A DNA stretch of 64,000 nucleotides from the NCBI GenBank assembly GCA_037903475.1, contig JBAJFG010000294.1:62001-126000 (forward strand). The letters are read 5' to 3'. Each line of letters starts with the position of its first letter. The stretch's first letter is position 1. A model generated the notes under the pieces. It saw nothing but the letters and a program-made list of their open reading frames with translations, did not search any database and was not told the origin of the DNA. The DNA comes from Ancylostoma caninum. Taxonomy: Eukaryota > Nematoda > Chromadorea > Rhabditida > Ancylostomatidae. Shown one piece after another: positions 1 to 9,380 of this stretch. A program made the translations under genes and the position numbers.

Positions 1-956
1 TCAATAAGAACGAATCGAATGAGGTTCAAATCAGCAAATTCGGAGGCGAGGTGGGATGGAGACAAGAAATATATAGCATGGCAAACATGGTGGACTAACA
101 CATCAAAGAAATAAAACAGCACGTAAATAGCGAGGTTGGATGGAAATGGCAAAAAAAAAAGCATAAAATGGCGAGTATGGGGAGTGTAGACAACCAACAA
201 AATACCAGATGCGAAACATACAACACTGAATTCTTCACCTTCAGAAGTTGAAGAGCATTTCATGCATGAATTATGATAAAAGAGAAGCAAACAAACATAA
301 TGTATGGCAGACATTTGGCGACACCTGATTTTTCAGAGATCCGTAATTGCAAGTGGCTCATCCATCATAAATAGCGCATCGTCCGGCATTGTTTGCTGCT
401 CTGTTTGCGGAAGCATGTTTTCGCTTAAGTACGAAGAATATAGCAAGTTTGCTCATGCATGGGAAGAAATACTACAGCGAATATTGGAACTTTGCCGAAG
501 TGCCTGGAAACAATAGATCTTATTACCTATGTTTCGGAGTAGAGCATTCGCTACAATACGAAGATGTACAAGGTTGCACTATGCCACGTCATCACCTCAC
601 GTTTTCGCACAGCGGCATAGCTGTGACAACCTATTAGAACAAGATTTTGCAATACTCCTTGAAAATTTCAAATTTTACAAAATCACTCGTACGTTCATTC
701 CGGATCATGGATATGCTCATGTTACTATAGAAAATCTACCGCAAAAGACGTATTCCTTTTCAACCGAAAAACAAGCCCCAATAGGACAGCATGAAACTTC
801 GCGAACGAAAAATGCCGTCAACCTAGCAAACAAGGAATACATGAACCTGAGCATGCTACATAACATTCACCAAATCAAAGAAGAAGCAACAAAACGAAAA
901 CGGCCAAAGCAACAACCGAAACACAGCCGAATTGCATGCAACCAGGTACTCCACTC

Positions 957-1347
957 CTACCTTTTCCACTTTCTTCTTCCCATAATCCGACTTGGAAAGG
1001 ACTGGCAAAGGACCAAGACCAACACTGCATTGGGTAGGAGGATCCGGTGTGGACGTGATGCAACCAATTTCCTGTCCGTGCGAGGTATAGATGGCTCAGG
1101 ACGATTACTCGTGTGTGCCGATTCTGGAGACACCGGTGACTCCGAGGAGGTCTTCTTGAGCCGAGACTTCAGCTGCACTAACACCTGTAAATGTCGATGA
1201 GTACATGGTGATCCGTAGGAATGCGTGAGTTATCGTCTACCTGGCTTTTCCCTTCCAAAGAGTCAGGAATCGCAAGTCCATCCAGGGAGTCATCAGAAAG
1301 AGCGTGGCTCATTCCAGAACATTCGGCATCTCCGGCATCAGAGATAA
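957..1347 (-). CDS. Possible two-exon gene fragment, Ser-rich, function unknown
   Basis: Two minus-strand open segments can be joined by plausible splice sites. Exon 1347-1241 follows a TTTCAG acceptor and ends at a GTAGAC donor. After a 56-nt intron ending ATTTACAG, exon 1184-957 stays in the same frame to a stop. The product is acidic and Ser-rich in the first part (for example LSDDSLDGLAIPDSLEGK) and Ser/Pro/Arg-rich in the second. No domain is recognised. A further minus-strand open segment at 1814-1640 encodes a hydrophobic stretch and could be an upstream exon, but no clean junction links it. A chance open frame is possible; no transcript evidence is available. Confidence 0.3.
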
Positions 1348-1861
1348 CTGAAATAGGACATGTAATCAGAAATGAAACGAAAAACATTTCCTAAAAGCTG
1401 AATTTCAACGTCTATTGAACTTATGGCTTTCCATTGACATTTTCACATTTTTTTTTTGAAATCGAAAAAATATAATGAGAAGCACAAATTATTTCATGCT
1501 TTTCCTCGGAAATTTTGGATCCGAAGGATGAAGGCTGAAGATTAAGACTTCAAACAAATAGAAAACAGTTCGAAGACAACCGACACAGCGTGTAAATGCA
1601 GAAACTGCTAAATACAAACTCTTTGTTCCTAATTTATAAATTCTCTGATAACATATTCACAACGAACGTTTAGGCATGAACCAAACAACACCATATCAAC
1701 AAAGTCATGAACATTTATAGCGATGAAATGTTCAGGATCTGGCCATACAAAAAGGTAGCACAACACGTAGGTAGGGAGACAAATGAGAAGCACGGGCAGT
1801 AATGAAATAATCAAGAAAGATTCAGCATTCCTTTAGCAGAGGAATCGTCCGCAAAGTCATC

Positions 1862-2540
1862 CGCGGATCCACCGCGGGCATGTGTGGGTCCACCGTGCGG
1901 CATGTGCGGGTCCACCGCGGATAGCAATGTTACTGCGGGTCCACCGAGGGCATGTGCGAATCCACCGCGGGCACGTGCGGACACAGCGCGGGAGTGATGT
2001 CACTCCCGGTTGTCCACCGCGGGCATGTGCGGATTTATCGCGGGCAACCGCGGATCCACCGCGGATCGACCTCGTACCGCGGGTCCACCGCGGGCAAAAA
2101 GTTCAGAGTGGGGAGGAGGAGGCAAATCCACGATGGCACTGATACTTCATCCTGAACGTGTGTTTACACCACTGGATTCGAACCCACGTACCTTTTCGAA
2201 TTCATGTTTCCAAGTCCGCTCTCTTATCCACTCGGGCATGCGTGAATCGTGCGTGGAGGTTTTGTTGGCACTGATGACGCAGTCAGCTCTACTGCGGGTC
2301 CACCGCGGGCATATACGGGTCCACCGTGCGGCATGTGCGGGTCCACCGCGGATAGCAATGTTACTGCGGGTCCACCGCGGGCATGTGCGGATACACCGCG
2401 GGCACGTGCGGGCATAGCGCGGGAGTGACGTCACTCCCGGTTGTCCACCGTGGGCATGTGCGGATTTATAGCGGGCAACCGCGGATCCACCGCGGATCGA
2501 TCTCGTACCGCGGGTCCACCGCGGGCAGAAAGTTCAGAGC
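1862..2540. repeat. GC-rich duplicated repeat (CCACCGCGGGC family)
   Basis: Two direct copies of a block of about 245 bp lie at about 1866-2108 and 2291-2540, and each is built from the short motif GGTCCACCGCGGGCATGTGC. Both copies end in AAAGTTCAGAG, the same tip as the TIR element at 20347-21665 whose internal repeats use the related motif ACGGTGGGCCCACCG. No matching CTCTGAACTTT start is visible on the left. The open frames across this block arise from the repeat and are not genes. Confidence 0.75.
2134..2275 (-). mobile_element. tRNA-Ser-derived retroposed fragment (SINE-like) with 10-bp target duplication
   Basis: The segment between the two GC-rich repeat copies reads on the minus strand like a decayed tRNA. 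A D-arm/A-box like TGCCCGAGTGG is at 2238-2228, an anticodon arm with loop TTGGAAA (anticodon GGA, Ser) follows, and a B-box GGGTTCGAATCC is at 2185-2174. The acceptor stem does not pair and the T-stem has a central mismatch, so it is not a working tRNA gene. The 10-mer TGGCACTGAT flanks it directly at 2134-2143 and 2266-2275, which is what retroposition would leave. Confidence 0.5.
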
Positions 2541-4794
2541 AATCTCTCAAATATTGCGTCTATCTAAATTACTTAGTTTTTAAAATTACCACATGACTTT
2601 GTTCTTTTCCCGAGTTATGCCTTTATTATGAACATCTGAACATTGCATTTTCTCTCTTTGTGCTTATTCTGTTTAAATAAAAACGCTTCACAAGCCAAAA
2701 ATCCGATGGCGGAAAGAAAGTAGGTAGCAGTGATGGCAGCGTTATCGATTTCTGTTCGTTTTCTGTTCGACCCCATACGTGTAACTCGACCGCCTTGATG
2801 TAATCAAGCAAGGCAGAAACATCCAAAAAACTGTTTTTGCATGAGTTTTAACTGGATTGCACACTTCATCCATATTCCCCATACTCGAAAATCTAAGATT
2901 CCGCCAAAATCTTGTACCAGGCGTCAAACATGGCCAGGGACCGGCAAAGATATGCCAATAGGTTCCACGATAAGTTGGACACGCAAATGACAACCATCTT
3001 GCTTCAAAATGTCGATTTATTGATTTGTTGATTTTATCGGTCGTGTCGAATCAAAAATCTCGAGATTTTGTCTGTGTTGTCTAGGCAAATGTCTCGAACA
3101 CACATGTACAAGTTCACACTCTATTGCTCTGTCTGAATTTTGCATCAGCTGTGATCAGCAAATGAGATGCAAATGATCAATTCTAGCTAGTAGGCCCCTG
3201 GTGACATCTTTCCAAGAACTTTCAGATGGAACCGATGTCTTCTGATGCTCGTATGCTATTCCTAGCAGCTTTTCTACCCAATTTCAAGGATTTTCGATCG
3301 AATGGGGGAAGAAAAGCGCCTAGAAATGGCATTCCGGCGGGCGGCAGACGACATCGATTCTAGCGCGCAGCGCGTTTGCATGACGTCCTTCTCGAGGCCG
3401 TGGATGGGGCAATGCCATTGTTGTCCACTGTAGATAGTATTCCGAACTCATCGTTCCTTGAAGTTGTAGAAAAACGAATTTAACACAAAAACGCGTCATT
3501 ACGAATTCAACACAAAAATGCGCCGTTTCTTTTGCACCAACCTAATGAGTGCCGACGCTGATTTACGCTGACGAGACCTTGTCTCTAAACTGCCCCGAAG
3601 CAGGGCGACACCGATTCGCGACAGTAGCCTATTTGAATGGTCATGTAGGAGGCGGGTAATTGTGAAGCTCTCCACGAACATGTGACACTCCGCATTGCGT
3701 ACGTTGCATTGCCGTGATCATGGCGCACGACTCAGCAAATTCGGGAATGGACTTCCCAGATAGCATTTTTTGAACATTTGGATAACGAGCTATGGGGAAC
3801 TCTAAGTAAGTTAAGTTGCGCCGGGAAGCGGCACTCTGGTGGTCTGCAACAACTCACAAGCCATGTACGCCTTCTTGCTATCTACCACGATGCACCTTAT
3901 TCTACTCGGCCGCATGACCCTCAACAGTTGGAGTTCCCTGTTTGAAGACCGCCGCTTTCGAAAGAGTCGAGTGATTTAGAACTAAATACATAGAATGACT
4001 TCTCAAGCATGATGACATGATAGAAGCTGCAACATGGCCCTTCGTAGCACTACCACGATACATATTTTATTTGCTTGAAACACGCCCATATACGACCGGT
4101 TTATTGGACATTGTTCATGACAATGCAATGAAAGATAGATGGTCGACAACGAGTGCAGTAATGGGTGCAGTAGAATTAATGAGGATCAGCACAGAGCACT
4201 TCGTATCTATCTGGCGAAAACAGCCCACTGTCTATTTTTCTCTTGAAGTTAAGGACGACCACCTGAAATAATCCCTTCATGCTCTAAAAAATTTTGATTT
4301 TTTTCTTTCCTTAGACTTTCGTAGTCACGCTCTTTATGGATCGCGCGTTTTCACCATGTACAGTGAGTGCCCCTCAACCATTCTTGCATCACGGAATTCT
4401 TTTTGCTCTGCCGCGCAGCATATGAGTTGCGGCGCGGCAGAGCACACAGCTGCGCTGGCTCTATAGAGAGTATAACAATGACTTGAGCACAAAAAAAGAC
4501 GTACACGTTCGCCTTTTTCATTTGTGTAATACAAGCTATCTTTTATCAAAGAATAAGTTCCGATATACTTCGGGGAATCTTCGTTGTTAACATCGCTGAA
4601 AAAGCCTACGTGTTAGTGTCTTAGCGTCAGAGCTTGTGAAATTTAACAAAACTCAACTATTTGATAAATACTAGTACGGAGTAGTGGAACTGCACCATCT
4701 TACATTTGCCAAATTTATCCTTCCATGGCTGCCTGTCCAGCCTAAAAATGGGCTGCTCTCAGGCAGAATATGTTCGAGCATTGAACAAATTCAT
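2541..4794. other. Gene-poor stretch
   Basis: No coding exon could be supported here. A GC-rich hairpin sits at about 4403-4447: the arm GCTCTGCCGCGC pairs with GCGCGGCAGAGC downstream. The open frame at 4017-4271 on the plus strand has no splice signals or recognisable domain and is treated as chance. Confidence 0.4.
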
Positions 4795-4948
4795 TCACTT
4801 GTATCGATCGTGGACTAAGAGGAAGTAACCAGAGCATTTTCGAACAGATCCGCGTCCATCTTGGAAAGTCACGCATACATCTTCTGATGCTTTCTTTTTC
4901 AGATACTCTATCGGGTACTTTGCAAAGGCTATTTCGCCCACATCTATT
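4795..4948 (-). CDS. Possible terminal exon, function unknown
   Basis: A minus-strand segment starts right after a CTCTTTCAG acceptor (4949-4950) and runs open to a TGA at 4795-4797. It encodes about 50 residues with normal protein composition (it includes EIAFAKYPIEYLKKKASED). No upstream exon was found between 5.0 and 6.2 kb, and the family was not recognised. It may be the last exon of a gene or a relic. Confidence 0.3.
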
Positions 4949-5334
4949 CTGAAAGAGCACGTTGAGAGAGGGCTAGAATTCATTAGTAGAAATGTCTATC
5001 CAGACGAGTCGTTCTCTTAAGCGGCGATAGGTTAAACGAATTCTCTCAGTTACAAGAATGAATAATATTTCCTTCAGGATTAGAATGTCGTCGAAAATGT
5101 TGAGAAAAAGTCATCGCACTGCTACCATCAGTTCAAGATAGGAAGTTGGGTGAGGAACAGTCTCGCAACAGATACCTTTGAACCCGCTGAGGATGATCTT
5201 GATTCTTACGAATGGAAGTTTTCCCGGATTTCATCAGTGATTCAGTCACTTTCAGTCACAATTTACGGCTTCTCTGGATAGTTTATGCCTTAGAATTTAC
5301 GAATGTCGAATCTTCTGTTGCATGCATCTCGGTG

Positions 5335-5517
5335 CACACTCATACACATACAAAGAACTCCAAATGGACGCAGTCAAGAGTCAAGATCGCGGCGCGGCTC
5401 TCTTGGGCAGAGTCACGGGAGCTCAGCATAGGGTGCGCCTGCGTCTCTACACATGAGAGCCGCGCCGCGATCTCGACTTTTGTCTACGTACGTTTGGAGT
5501 TCCCTATATGTACACAC
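5335..5517. mobile_element. Short inverted-repeat element (MITE-like)
   Basis: Two arms of about 60 bp, at about 5340-5400 and 5455-5515, are inverted copies. Both contain GAACTCCAAA and then GATCGCGGCGCGGCTCTC on reading inward. The right end abuts GTACACAC at 5510-5517 and the hAT-like terminus that starts at 5518. Confidence 0.5.
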
Positions 5518-6309
5518 CAGTGGCGGACGCGGAAAGTGGGCGGGAAGGGGGGGGGGTAGGAAAAAAGTGGGGTCTCAGCCGCTTTGGGCACCCATATGGA
5601 AAATAAAATTAGTAAAAATATTAATTATATCCCCTCTTATAAATCATGATAGTGCAACAGAAATTTCTAGAGCGCAGGCATAGGGGGACTAGCACGTGAT
5701 TGCATACGCTCGCTGTGAGACTCAATTATAGACTGTGCCTCGCGAGGATGCGCATTCAGCCGATGTTACGTCATAGTTGCATAGATGTAGTGGAAGTCGG
5801 GTGCATTCGGGATTTCGCGGCGGGACCAGCGAATAGCGATCTCGAGCCCCCCGAGCGAGACAGTGTTGACAACGAGTAGACAATGCATAGCAGCGATGTA
5901 CAGAGCAGAGTCGCCCCTCTGCTGAAGCTTTGAGGTCAACTATACACAATATTGGAACAGTGTGCGATCACCGCTGCGAGAAGTAGTGTGCATGCCGACG
6001 TGAAGGTAGCGACAGGATTCACTCGGTGTCCTCGCTTGGGATATGCTATTTGCGGCCCTAACTTTGAGGTCCCATGGGGATCATACAGCTTGGGGGTCCG
6101 TCTGTCTATTTTTAGGAAGGTCAGTGAAATCATATATACAGGATGAAGAACATATTCATAAGTTTTTGTATCATTTTTTGAAACCAGTTGTGCAATCGAA
6201 CAATCAAACTTTTTAAAAGTTCCTAACTTTGTTCCATCATTCTCGAGATTTACAGAGAGTGCGGTTGCACTGATGACGGACAGATATGCCGGGGCCCCTA
6301 ATTCAGAAA

Positions 6310-6321
6310 AACATCAGTATA
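6310..6321 (+). repeat. Target-site duplication, left copy (PLE composite)
   Basis: The 12-mer AACATCAGTATA lies directly outside the left end of the composite PLE and matches 12401-12412 exactly. Confidence 0.85.
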
Positions 6322-8644
6322 TTGTGGATTGTTCTATTGCAGCCGAACACGAGATTGTTAATGACTTTATTAGGCTGACGTTTCGGCGAGTTCGCCTTCT
6401 TCAGAGCCTGAAAGGGCGAATTCGATTGCAAGCTATTCGGCCAAACGCCTCCGCAAACCTACGGAGAAACATTCTAAGCCTAATTTTTGGCCACAGGAAC
6501 ACGAGCTAACGAAAAAACCGTACCTTATTGGCGATCCACAAGGTGGGGGCGTTGGGTGCGACTACGGGGTGTTCACCTAGGGCGCTTAAGTACCTACTGT
6601 AGGTCAAAACAATAGGCCGAAGTAAGGTGAGAGCTCCCGCGTGATTTGAAGGCACTCGTCTTTCCGATTCATTTTTGGATTTCGAGCGTGGATCCAAAAC
6701 GCCTCTAAAGTTTTGCGAGCTGCTACCTGGGTCTCTTGCGCTAGGATCTTGACCGATACATCAAAATCGGCTCCGTGGTGATGTTCTACGCGATGACTAC
6801 CCAGAGCAGAAGAAGGACGCGATCTGGTTTTTGCATCCAAGTGTTCCTTAATGCGCACGCATAGAAGCCTAGCCGTTTCTCCTATGTATTCGTAGCCACA
6901 CTCATTGCAGGAGATCAGGTATATTGCACCTGAAATCATGCAATCTCCCTCACTGCCACCTGGGCAAATTTTGCAGTCAGGGGTGGGGCAGAGGCGATCA
7001 TAAAGGCGATTACGCACTAGCATGCGCTTAAGATTGCTAGGGGGTATTTCAACCACAGCAACTGTGTTTTCTAGCTGAGTTTTCCTCAGGCACTGCCGAA
7101 TGGCAGCGCTTACCTCATCGGAAATAAAAGGAACACAAAATGGAATCTTTTCGAACGCAGAGCGGGTCTCCCTTTGTCGATTGTGTCCCGTTTTCCGCCT
7201 CCATTTAAAGTCTATAGGCTTGTACCCGTTGGAAATTGCTATTTGGCGAGCTAGCCCAGTGATTCCCTCTTTTCCTCTCTACCACTGCAAACGTGTGCTG
7301 CCGTGCGAAACATGTTGGTAACCACTGACCTTTTTGTGTAACTTGGATGAGCTGACCAATAGTTAACTATGATATTTTTGTTACTAGGTTTCCGATACCA
7401 TTTAGTTACGTGAGTCCCTCGTGAAAGGTGCACTTGTACGTTAAGGAATGGAAGCCAGCCACCCTCGGGTACCTCCCGTGTAAGTTTAATGAACTCTGAC
7501 TGCTCGTTCAGCAACTGAAAACATTTGTCCAACTCCTCTTGTGTGGAGCAGACAATGAAACAGTCGTCAATATATCTGCAGTAGAGTAAGGGACGGGATT
7601 CTAGAACGGGTTTTTCAATTTTGGCCATGAACGCGATGGCAAGAGTTGGTGCCAGTCTTTGGCCCATAGCCAGCCCCCTGGTCTGTGCGAAATAGTTACC
7701 GGACCATCTGAAAATTGTGCACTTTAAGCACTCTTTGAGCAAAGCCACCAGCTGCTCGATGGAGAAACCGAACAGGTTAATGCTAGTGCTGTACTCAGTA
7801 AGAAGCTCGAAGATCGCTTGTATAGCAGAGTCGTTGGAGACGTTGGTGTACAGTGATGTCACGTCAAATGACTCCATTACACAACCGCTACCAAAACTTG
7901 TGTTGCGCAAGTGGTCTAGGAACATTTGCGTGTTACTAAGGTGAGCTGGTATGAATCGCAACAACTGACTTAACACCAGATTTAGAAACCATGCAATTCT
8001 GTCCGTAGGGCCTCCCACACTGCTAATAATAGGTCTGACCTTAAAAGTGGCAGGGTTATTTGAAGCTAAGTCCTTGCTATCAGAGATTTTGTGAGTTTTG
8101 ATAAGCAAATAAAGGACAGGGCATACCGGTAGCTCAATTTTGAGACGCGAGATAATAGAGGGAGACAACCCAGCTGTTTTTGCGATTCTAGCCCACTCCC
8201 TGTTTAGCCTGCGATGCTGTGTTAAAAATTCCTCAGCGCTGGACGTACGGTATAGCGATGCATCTTCAAGATGGCGTCGTGTAATCGCTTCGTCCAACTG
8301 CCTGGGAATAACCACAAATTCCCCTCCTTTGTCACTGGTGGACAATCTTATTGCTCTGGAACGGACTAGATCGCGCACTTGTTTGACACCGCACCGCTGC
8401 TCGTACGTTAAATTAGGGCTCAGTCTCCGTTGTCGAAAGCGATTGATGACCTTCAACAACTCGTCTGAGAAGAGGCGGAAACTAATGTCAACTGCAATAT
8501 TAGGTTCCTGTTGTTTGAAAAAGCTATTAGGGAAAGGAATGCTAGCGAATGTGCGCTGCTGTTGCTGTGGATTTCCCAAGGCCTCCTGTTTTGCTTTAAT
8601 ACGAAGCCGATCCTGAAGTTCTTGTAAACCACACACAAATTTAC
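6322..8644 (-). pseudogene. Inverted, 5'-truncated PLE copy (RT + GIY-YIG), frameshifted
   Basis: Reading on the minus strand, the frame enters at the truncation point (about 8644, at the KFVCGLQ-encoding segment) and runs through the RT core. Motif A is FDVTSLYTNV, the GQRLAPT motif follows, and the catalytic YIDD is near 7575. The frame stops at 7251 because one T is missing near 7260 (CTGGG where the plus copy has CTTGGG). The next frame continues to 6604 and carries the Cys-rich linker (CPTPDCKICPGG) and the GIY-YIG domain (YLISCNECGYEYIGET). The 3' region with the hammerhead-like fold follows down to 6322. Homopolymer-length assembly error could explain the single-base shift. Confidence 0.85.
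6372..6409 (-). ncRNA. Hammerhead-ribozyme-like motif in PLE 3' region (inverted copy)
   Basis: The minus strand reads AGGCT, CTGAAGA, a GGCG/CGCC stem, GAAAC, GTC, AGCCT. This matches the type I hammerhead order: stem I strand, CUGANGA core, stem II, GAAA, very short stem III, cleavage triplet GUC, stem I return. There is one extra base between the CUGANGA box and stem II. AATAAA-like sequence follows within about 10 nt. Confidence 0.65.
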
Positions 8645-9084
8645 CCCCTAGCAATCTTAAGCGCATGCTAGTGCGTAATCGCCCTTATGATCGCCTCTGC
8701 CCCACCCCTGACTGCAAAATTTGCCCAGGTGGCAGTGAGGGAGATTGCATGATTTGAGGTGCAATATACCTGATCTCCTGCAATGAGTGTGGCTACGAAT
8801 ACATAGGAGAAACGGCTAGGCCTCTATGCGTGCGCATTAAGGAACACTTGGATGCAAAAAGCAGATCGCGTCCTTCTTCTGCTCTGGGTAGTCATCGCGT
8901 AGAACATCACCACGGAGCCGATTTTGATGTATCGGTCAAGATCCTAGCGCAAGAGACCCAGGTAGCAGCTCGCAAAACTTTAGAGGCGTTTTGGATCCAC
9001 GCTCGAAATCCAAAAATGAATCGGAAAGACGAGTGCCTTCAAATCACGCGGGAGCTCTCACCTTACTTCGGCCTATTGTTTTGA
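8645..9084 (+). pseudogene. Partial PLE 3' copy (GIY-YIG region), with nonsense change
   Basis: This plus-strand fragment repeats the last 440 coding bases of the full unit (compare 11634-12073). A TCA codon is TGA here (8755-8757), a single C-to-G change, which splits the GIY-YIG domain between the YLISC segment and its upstream Cys-rich region. The downstream part is open from 8758 to the stop at 9084. It is the upstream partner of the full unit in the partial tandem (the pseudo-LTR arrangement described for PLEs) and is not expected to give an active protein by itself. Confidence 0.85.
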
Positions 9085-9278
9085 CCTACAGTAGGTACTT
9101 AAGCGCCCTAGGTGAACACCCCGTAGTCGCACCCAACGCCCCCACCTTGTGGATCGCCAATAAGGTACGGTTTTTTCGTTAGCTCGTGGTCCTGTGACCA
9201 AAAATTAGGCTTAGAATGTTTCTCCGTAGGTTTGCGGAGGCGTTTGGCCGAATAGCTTGCAATCGAATTCGCCCTTTC

Positions 9279-9316
9279 AGGCTCTGAAGAAGGCGAACTC
9301 GCCGAAACGTCAGCCT
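9279..9316 (+). ncRNA. Hammerhead-ribozyme-like motif, first pseudo-LTR
   Basis: AGGCT at 9279-9283 pairs with AGCCT at 9312-9316 (stem I). CTGAAGA occupies 9284-9290, stem II is GGCG/CGCC inside 9291-9303, GAAAC follows at 9304-9308, and GTC ends at 9311 as the predicted cleavage site. Hammerhead motifs in PLE terminal regions are established in the literature; activity here is inferred. The stem III of A-U and C-G without a loop suggests it would act as a dimer, which the tandem copies could supply. Confidence 0.7.
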
Positions 9317-9380
9317 AATAAAGTCATTAACAATCTCGTGTTCGGCTGCAATAGAACAATCCACAATCTGCCAGTCTACA

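Noticed and set aside
529..1200. 223-codon plus-strand open frame
   Set aside because: Composition is not protein-like in its first half and the opposite strand gives a better spliced reading at 957-1347; no motif recognised.
1882..2583. Several overlapping open frames in all frames
   Set aside because: They are reads through the GC-rich CCACCGCGGGC repeats, which lack stops.
8140..8616. 158-codon plus-strand frame (and 10132-10536, 7717-7944)
   Set aside because: Antisense shadows of the PLE reverse transcriptase.
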